From the NCBI GenBank assembly GCA_035718085.1, contig DASTHS010000108.1, positions 1-11,297 of the forward strand: DNA of 11,297 nucleotides, read 5' to 3'. The notes beneath the pieces were generated by a model that searched no databases, was not told the origin of the DNA, and saw only the letters and a list, made by a program, of their open reading frames with translations. This document shows positions 6,795-11,297 of this stretch, piece by piece. Each line of letters begins with the position of its first letter. Positions within the stretch are counted from its first letter, which is position 1. The stretch comes from DASTHS01 sp035718085. GTDB taxonomy: Bacteria; Actinomycetota; Acidimicrobiia; Acidimicrobiales; Palsa-688. The translations under genes and the position numbers were made by a program.

Positions 6795-8510
6795 ATGCCC
6801 AGCGCACCGCCACGCCGCTCCCGTCACGTCGCGCTGACGGCTGCCGCCGTGGCAGTCGCCGCCCTGGCCGGGGTGGCCGGCGTCGCCCCACGGGCCGCCG
6901 CGCAGATCGCCCCGCCCCCGACGGTGGCGTCGACCACGGCCCCGCCGACGACGGCGCCGCCGACCACGTCGGCGCCGGCGACCACGGCACCCGCCACCAC
7001 CGCCCCCGCCACGACAGCGCCGCCGGCCACCGCCCCGGCCGCCACCGGCACGGGACCGGGCGCCCCGACCTCGGGCGGCGGGGTGCCGAACGTGCCCACC
7101 GGCGGCGGGCCGACCACCACCGCCCCGCCGGGCGTGCCCACCACCGTGCCACCGCCGGTGAACGTGGGGCCGGTCATCGATGCCGTCAACGCCGACCTCG
7201 ACCAGCTGGCCGCCATCTCCGACTACGCGGGGGCGCAGCAGGCCGTGCCGGCCGCCCAGTCGCAGGTCGCGGCGGCCACGGCCACCCTGGTCGCCGCCCA
7301 GCAGCGGCGCTCCGCCACCCAGGCACGCCTCAGCGGGGCGGCCACCTCGCTGGCCGCCGCCCGCGACGCCATGGCCCACCTGGCGCTGGCCGCCTACACC
7401 GGCGAGGCCTACGGCGTGCCCGGCAGCGGCCAGGGCGCCGGCGCCGACGGCACGGTGACGAGCGCAGCGGCGGCGGCCGCGGCCGACACCGCCCAAGAGG
7501 CGGGGGTGCTGCTCGGGGTGATCGTCGAGCACACCAAGCAGGCCTACGACCGGGCACAGCACGGCATGCACGCCGCCCAGGCCACCGACGCCGCCGCCGC
7601 CGCCGCCGTGGCCACCGCCGGTCAGGCCGTCGGCGCCGCCCAGGCGCAGGTCGCCTCGGCCCAAGCCGCCCTGGTGGCCGACGTGCAGGCGGCCACCGTG
7701 CCCGGCGCCGCCTTCGCCCAGCAGATGTCGGCCCAGCTGGCAGCCGCGGCCAAGGGCGGCCGCCACCCCGCCGCCACCACCGAGCCCGCCATCGTGACCG
7801 GCGGGGGCCCGACGGTGCTCGGGCCGCCGGTGCTCACCGCCCCCGAACTGGCCGCCTGGTTCCTCTCCACCGGCCGGCAGGCGAACACCACGGTGCCCAT
7901 CGGCCAGCTGGCCCAGGCCTACCTGCAGGCGGGCACCACCACCGGGGTGCGCGCCGACCTGGCGTTCGCCCAGTCGGTGATCGAGACCGGCTACTTCGAC
8001 TTCCCCGCCGGTGGGCAGCTGACCGGCGCCGACAACAACTTCGCCGGGATCGGCGCCTGCGACACGTGCGCCCACGGCTGGTCGTTCCCCGACGCCCTCA
8101 CCGGGGTCACCGCCCAGATGCAGCTGCTGGAGGCCTACGCGTCACCGACCCCGGTGGCCACGCCGCTCATCGGCAAGGTCGGCGTCGGCGGCTGCTGTGC
8201 CACCTGGACGTCGCTGGCAGGCACCTGGGCGTCCAACCGGGCCTACGGCCTGGAGATCCTGTCCCTCTACAAGAAGATGCTCGACTGGGCGATCCCCCAG
8301 CGGCTGCTGGCCATCGGCCTTCCCGCCCCCGCCGGCACCACCCCGGCGCCGCCAGGGACCGAGCCGACCGGGCCCTCCGCACCCCAGCCCGGCGTGCCGG
8401 GCCCGGGCATGGTGCCGCCCGGCCCGCCGGCCGCCACCCCGGCCCCCGCGCCAGCTCCGGCCCCGGCGCCAGCTCCGACCCCGGCGAGCCCGGCCGCCCC
8501 GACGCACTGA
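6795..8510 (+). CDS. Exported GH73-type glucosaminidase with Thr/Pro linker and Ala-rich helical region
   Basis: A 571-residue secreted protein, probably cutting the glycan strands of peptidoglycan. Domains in order: an Arg-rich start and hydrophobic signal peptide (residues 1-37, cleavage likely after APRAAA); a low-complexity Thr/Ala/Pro linker (38-123) with PATTA repeats; an Ala/Gln-rich helical region (about 125-320) that may form coiled coils, as in other peptidoglycan hydrolases; a GH73-like domain (about 348-505); and a Pro/Ala tail. The catalytic domain is recognised from LAFAQSVIETGYFDF, with E397 as likely catalytic acid, and NNFAGIGACDTC, the counterpart of the family's 'NNxFGIK'. 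Cysteine pairs at 422/425 and 467/468 could form disulfides outside the cell. I chose ATG 6795 because it places the basic residues directly before the hydrophobic core; GTG 6717 is a longer alternative. It was probably not co-transcribed with cysH, given the hairpin between them. Confidence 0.82.
   Translation: MPSAPPRRSRHVALTAAAVAVAALAGVAGVAPRAAAQIAPPPTVASTTAPPTTAPPTTSAPATTAPATTAPATTAPPATAPAATGTGPGAPTSGGGVPNVPTGGGPTTTAPPGVPTTVPPPVNVGPVIDAVNADLDQLAAISDYAGAQQAVPAAQSQVAAATATLVAAQQRRSATQARLSGAATSLAAARDAMAHLALAAYTGEAYGVPGSGQGAGADGTVTSAAAAAAADTAQEAGVLLGVIVEHTKQAYDRAQHGMHAAQATDAAAAAAVATAGQAVGAAQAQVASAQAALVADVQAATVPGAAFAQQMSAQLAAAAKGGRHPAATTEPAIVTGGGPTVLGPPVLTAPELAAWFLSTGRQANTTVPIGQLAQAYLQAGTTTGVRADLAFAQSVIETGYFDFPAGGQLTGADNNFAGIGACDTCAHGWSFPDALTGVTAQMQLLEAYASPTPVATPLIGKVGVGGCCATWTSLAGTWASNRAYGLEILSLYKKMLDWAIPQRLLAIGLPAPAGTTPAPPGTEPTGPSAPQPGVPGPGMVPPGPPAATPAPAPAPAPAPAPTPASPAAPTH
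6975..7019 (+). repeat. Three imperfect 15-bp units encoding PATTA
   Basis: Tandem 15-base units encode Pro-Ala-Thr-Thr-Ala three times in the glucosaminidase linker. The bases differ between copies while the residues are kept, so the repeat is old or selected at protein level. It is probably a flexible, wall-spanning linker. Confidence 0.6.
8448..8483 (+). repeat. Two 18-bp tandem repeats in the Pro/Ala tail
   Basis: GCGCCAGCTCCGGCCCCG (8448-8465) is followed directly by a copy with one G-to-A change (8466-8483). The near identity suggests a recent duplication, and the tail length is likely to vary among relatives. Confidence 0.65.
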
Positions 8511-8521
8511 GCGGCAGTGCT

Positions 8522-8560
8522 CCGGCGGCCGCCCCCGGGGGCGGGCCGGCCGCCCGCCGG
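8522..8560. terminator. Bidirectional GC palindrome between convergent genes
   Basis: The perfect 16-bp palindrome CCGCCCCCGGGGGCGG (8529-8544) is flanked by a further inverted pair, CCGGCGG (8522-8528) and CCGCCGG (8554-8560). It fills the 62-base gap between the glucosaminidase stop (8510) and the VWA gene stop (8573), a natural place for a terminator serving both strands. Confidence 0.55.
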
Positions 8561-8572
8561 GATCGGCCGAGG

Positions 8573-10051
8573 TCAGCCCAGCTGCTCGACGAAGCGCTCG
8601 AGCTGCTTGAGGTTGCGGCACTCGTAGGCGCCGTCGCAGTGGGCGGCGTACTGGCTGACGATCGAGTCGCCGGTGTCCCAGTAGCTGCGCGGCTCGGGGT
8701 TGAGCCAGTAGACGTGGCGGGCCCGTTTGGCCATCTCGCCCACCACCCACGCCTGCGAGGCGTGGTAGTTGTTCCGGGCGTCGCCGAGCAGGAGCACCGT
8801 GGTCTTCCCGGTGATCTCCCGGCCCCACCGGTCCCAGAAGGCCTCGAAGGCGTGGCCGTAGTCGGAGTGGCCGTCGACCCAGATGACGTCGGCCTCGGTG
8901 TTGATCCGGTGGATGGCCTGGCTGATGTCCTCGGTCGACTTGAAGTAGTCGGTGACCTCGTCGATGCCGTCGATGAACACGAACGACCGCACCCGGCTGA
9001 ACTGGTTGCTGATGGCGTAGACCAACTGCAGGGTGAAGCGGGCGAAGGCCGCCACCGACCCTGAGATGTCGGCGACCACCATGATCTCCGGCTTGCTCGG
9101 CCGGGGGTAGCGGAACTTCGGGTCGACCGGCACGCCGCCGGTCGACAGCGAGTGGCGCACCGTCGCCCTGAAGTCGAGCGGCCCGCGGCGGCCGTGGCGG
9201 CGCTTGCGGGCCAGGCGCACGGCGAGCTTGCGGGTCAGCGGGGCGATGGCCCGGCGCAACATCACCAGCTCGTCGCGGCTGGCGTGCATGAAGTCGATGT
9301 CCTCCGGCAGCGGCTTGCGCACCGACTTGGCCACCGCTTCGGCACCCCGGTCGGCCACCAGCCGGCGGCGGATCTCCGCCTCGATCTCCTGGCGGAGCTT
9401 GTCGAGCCGCCCCTGGTACTCCTCGCGGGTCAGGCGCTCCTCGAGGTCGGTGAAGGTGGCGTCGGGCACCTGCCGCTGCGCCTCGCCCATCATCTTCTCG
9501 AGCATCCCCTCGAGGTCGAGCTGCCGGAGGGTGCGGTAGAGGTAGTAGGTGCCCCCCACCGGGCGGCCCGGCTCCATGCCGGCGTACCGGGTCACCGCGG
9601 CCCGGGCCAGGGCCCGCAGCAACGTGTCGTTGCCGTCCATGAGCGCCTTGTAGAGCATCTGGGCCAGCTCCTCGGGGGTGAGGCCCTCGCCCTGGGCGCC
9701 GCCCTCGCCCTCCCGGTTGCCGACCAGCTGGTCGAGCATCGACTCGACGTCACGGGTGCCGTCGGCGTCGTCGCCGATGGTGAACTGCGAGCCGCGGTGG
9801 GAGAAGTACACCTCGAACACCGTCTCGAACGACTTCCAGTGGGCGTTGTTCTTGACCATCGTCGCCGCCAGCGCATACTTGAACGCACCACGGTCCTCGA
9901 TCGGGATGTGGCGGATCGCCTCCATGGCGTCGAGGTTCTCGGTCAGGCTGACCGGGATGCCGGCGCGGCGCAGCTCGGTCACGAACCCGGCCAGCGTCTC
10001 GAGCAGTCCGCCGTCGAACCCCGCGGGCAGCACATCAGCGTCGTCGGCCAT
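8573..10051 (-). CDS. CoxE-like von Willebrand factor A (VWA) domain protein
   Basis: A 492-residue cytoplasmic protein of the CoxE-like VWA family. Such proteins usually work with a MoxR-type AAA+ ATPase in assembling or inserting metal cofactors into target enzymes (as in CO dehydrogenase maturation) or in other chaperone roles. The N-terminal part (1-320) is helical and charged, with an acidic glycine-rich break near 93-122 and a basic stretch KLAVRLARKRRHGRRGPLDF (275-294). The VWA domain (about 322-470) has a MIDAS motif DISGS (328-332), a later WVDGHSDYGH segment and LLGDARNN (421-428). The frame stays open to 10714, but ATG 10051 is chosen because the extension is low-complexity and overlaps the divergent gene. 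A TATGAT hexamer lies 6 bases upstream of this ATG. No MoxR gene is in the window, so the partner is unknown. Confidence 0.85.
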   Translation of the reverse strand: MADDADVLPAGFDGGLLETLAGFVTELRRAGIPVSLTENLDAMEAIRHIPIEDRGAFKYALAATMVKNNAHWKSFETVFEVYFSHRGSQFTIGDDADGTRDVESMLDQLVGNREGEGGAQGEGLTPEELAQMLYKALMDGNDTLLRALARAAVTRYAGMEPGRPVGGTYYLYRTLRQLDLEGMLEKMMGEAQRQVPDATFTDLEERLTREEYQGRLDKLRQEIEAEIRRRLVADRGAEAVAKSVRKPLPEDIDFMHASRDELVMLRRAIAPLTRKLAVRLARKRRHGRRGPLDFRATVRHSLSTGGVPVDPKFRYPRPSKPEIMVVADISGSVAAFARFTLQLVYAISNQFSRVRSFVFIDGIDEVTDYFKSTEDISQAIHRINTEADVIWVDGHSDYGHAFEAFWDRWGREITGKTTVLLLGDARNNYHASQAWVVGEMAKRARHVYWLNPEPRSYWDTGDSIVSQYAAHCDGAYECRNLKQLERFVEQLG

Positions 10052-10057
10052 CGCCCG

Positions 10058-10063
10058 ATCATA
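10058..10063 (-). promoter_or_regulatory. Putative -10 element of the VWA gene (leaderless)
   Basis: TATGAT on the minus strand, one base from TATAAT, ends 6 bases before the ATG at 10051. No ribosome binding site is visible, so a leaderless mRNA is expected. No convincing -35 is seen. Confidence 0.5.
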
Positions 10064-10105
10064 CGGGTGGCCCCGTCGGGCCACCCTGTCGACGGCGCCC
10101 CGCTC

Positions 10106-10117
10106 ACCCGATCGGGT
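10106..10117. promoter_or_regulatory. Perfect 12-bp palindrome ACCCGATCGGGT
   Basis: A perfect dyad in the divergent intergenic region, about 43 bases upstream of the VWA -10 hexamer. It could be an operator, but a GC-rich palindrome of this size can also occur by chance. Confidence 0.3.
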
Positions 10118-10133
10118 CATTCGCCCGGTCACA

Positions 10134-10150
10134 CTGCCCAATCTGGGCAG
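10134..10150. promoter_or_regulatory. Inverted repeat CTGCCCA-ATC-TGGGCAG
   Basis: Perfect 7-bp arms around a 3-base centre, midway between the VWA gene and the glycoside hydrolase gene. It lies about 30 bases upstream of a TAGGGT hexamer (10180-10185) that could be the hydrolase -10. The size and position suit a dimeric regulator of the hydrolase gene. Confidence 0.4.
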
Positions 10151-10217
10151 AACGGCATCGTGGGACATTGCTGCGGTCCTAGGGTGCCCCCCGGCGGGTC
10201 GGGAGTCGACCGCGACG

Positions 10218-10223
10218 AGGAGG
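10218..10223 (+). promoter_or_regulatory. Strong ribosome binding site fixing the GTG start at 10229
   Basis: A perfect AGGAGG lies 5 bases before GTG 10229. It decides the start of the following gene, which otherwise has several possible starts in low-complexity sequence. Confidence 0.75.
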
Positions 10224-10228
10224 GCACG

Positions 10229-11297
10229 GTGGGGAGCACGCAGCGACGGCAGCCGGCACCGCAGGGCGGACGCCGGCGGGCGGCGGCGTCGTGGGGTGCG
10301 GTCGCCGCCCTCGCCGGGGCGTCGGCCGTGGCCCTGGCCGCGGTCGGTGCCGGGGGGGCCGCCACGGCCGTGCGGGCGGGCAGCGCAGCCACCACGTCGG
10401 CCACCTCGCCGGCCGCTGCCGCCGGCCCGTCGGCCGCACCCGCCGCGCTGGCGCCCTCCGGGCCCCGGACGATCGCGCCGGCTGGCCGGCCGGCGGCCGG
10501 CTCGTCGCCGACGACGGCCGCCGCCGCCGTGGCGCCCCGCGCCGGGAGTCCCGCGCCCTCCCCCGCCGCCGTCGCGGTGGCCGCCCCCGCTGCCGGGACC
10601 ACGGTGCCGGCGACCGCGCCGCCGGCGACGGCCACCACCGCCGCCTACCACCGGACCACCGCCCCGGCGGTCGGCCGCTCGGGCACGGCCCTCACCCTCG
10701 ACGGCGTGCGGCACCAGTTCGTCGGGGTCGACGCCTACCAGCTCGGCACCGACTGGGGCGTGAACACCGGCTGCGGCGGCATGGCCAGCGACAGCCAGCT
10801 CAGCGCCTTCTTCGCGTCGCTCCCGCCCGCCTCACTGGTGCGGATCTGGGGCTTCCAGGGCAGCATCGGCACCACAGCGGCCACCCACCAGATCGACTGG
10901 GCGCCGCTCGACCGGGTGTTCTCGGCGGCGGCCGCCCACGGCGACTACATCGTGCTGTCGCTCGGCGACCAGGCCGGCACGTGCGACGACTCGTCGTGGC
11001 ACGGCCTCGACTGGTACCAGGGCGGCTACCGCGACGTCGTCGACCCGACGGGGGCGACGCCCCTGTCGTATTGGACCTACGTGCAAGACGCAGTCGCCCA
11101 CTTCGAGAGCTCGCCGGCCCTGGCCATGTGGGAACCGATGAACGAGGCGGAGGCGTCGACGTGCGCAGCGGGCCTCACCGGCTCCGCCTGCTTCCAGGGC
11201 CTCACGTGCCCCAGCGAGTCGGCGGCCGCGTCGGCGCTGCGGTCGTTCTTCGACGCCGTGGGCGGCGAGATCCACGCCCTCGACCCGCGGCACCTGG
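10229..11297 (+). CDS. Secreted GH5-like glycoside hydrolase (clan GH-A), 3' end outside the window
   Basis: The first 356 residues of an exported hydrolase of plant or microbial polysaccharide (cellulase/mannanase type); the frame is open at the right edge. The N terminus has a basic stretch (QRRQPAPQGGRRR) and a hydrophobic Ala-rich signal or anchor segment (about 20-49). A low-complexity Ala/Pro/Thr/Ser linker follows (about 50-150). The catalytic domain begins near 153 with LTLDGVRHQFVGVDAYQL, then LVRIWGFQG (203-211), and YIVLSLGDQ (240-248). WEPMNEAE (301-308) holds the Asn-Glu pair in which E306 is the expected acid/base residue of the clan. The nucleophile glutamate lies beyond the window. 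Four cysteines (252, 312, 321, 327) may form disulfides. The substrate cannot be decided from this part. The start is supported by a perfect AGGAGG. Confidence 0.8.
   Translation, partial: MGSTQRRQPAPQGGRRRAAASWGAVAALAGASAVALAAVGAGGAATAVRAGSAATTSATSPAAAAGPSAAPAALAPSGPRTIAPAGRPAAGSSPTTAAAAVAPRAGSPAPSPAAVAVAAPAAGTTVPATAPPATATTAAYHRTTAPAVGRSGTALTLDGVRHQFVGVDAYQLGTDWGVNTGCGGMASDSQLSAFFASLPPASLVRIWGFQGSIGTTAATHQIDWAPLDRVFSAAAAHGDYIVLSLGDQAGTCDDSSWHGLDWYQGGYRDVVDPTGATPLSYWTYVQDAVAHFESSPALAMWEPMNEAEASTCAAGLTGSACFQGLTCPSESAAASALRSFFDAVGGEIHALDPRHL

Noticed and set aside
6444..8075. 543-residue Gly-rich open frame on the minus strand
   Set aside because: It is the complement of the Ala/Pro-rich glucosaminidase gene. 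The Gly/Arg runs mirror Ala/Pro codons on the other strand.
10129..10638. Minus-strand frames opposite the glycoside hydrolase N terminus, including the upstream extension of the VWA frame to 10714
   Set aside because: They are low-complexity Gly/Ala/Arg frames facing a gene with a perfect ribosome binding site. The VWA domain protein has a better start at 10051.

Overview
High-GC DNA (roughly 70% or more G+C) with GTG starts and overlapping ATGA/GTGA gene junctions. Several start codons sit 6-7 bases behind a TAnnnT hexamer, as in leaderless actinobacterial genes. A class II DAHP synthase, a nadD/rsfS pair, a CoxE-type VWA protein and Ala/Pro/Thr-rich exported hydrolases all point to an actinobacterium. 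A deep-branching lineage such as Acidimicrobiia is my best guess, but this is inference from gene style and not a database placement.

Layout. Bases 1-1200 (+) hold the end of a membrane fatty acid desaturase, a small protein with a sigma region 4-like helix-turn-helix, and a STAS-domain protein. The three are joined by 4-base stop/start overlaps. A hairpin at 1209-1242 separates them from a convergent minus-strand cluster: nadD, a 92-residue single-span membrane protein, and rsfS. nadD is divergent from a class II DAHP synthase gene (+). The 43 bp between these start codons contain two -10-like hexamers placed symmetrically about a central palindrome.

Bases 4046-6649 form an assimilatory sulfur unit: a ferredoxin-type sulfite (or nitrite) reductase followed by an APS/PAPS reductase (cysH), preceded by an unusually AT-rich, dyad-containing leader. 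Together they would take activated sulfate to sulfite and then sulfide. The sulfite reductase carries a complete CX5C/CX3C cluster motif in both of its homologous halves, whereas classical single-chain enzymes keep only the C-terminal one.

After a hairpin terminator comes an exported GH73-type glucosaminidase with a Thr/Pro linker and a long Ala-rich helical region. It converges on a minus-strand CoxE-like VWA gene, with a strong GC palindrome between them. The VWA gene is divergent from a secreted GH5-like glycoside hydrolase that runs off the right edge. Their 177-bp intergenic region contains two perfect inverted repeats.

No tRNA, rRNA, CRISPR array, insertion sequence, phage gene or defence system was seen. 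No gene-free stretch exceeds 300 bases. Most of the window is housekeeping metabolism. The points that most deserve a second look are the doubled cluster motif in the sulfite reductase, the desaturase-HTH-STAS module, and the symmetric leaderless promoter pair.
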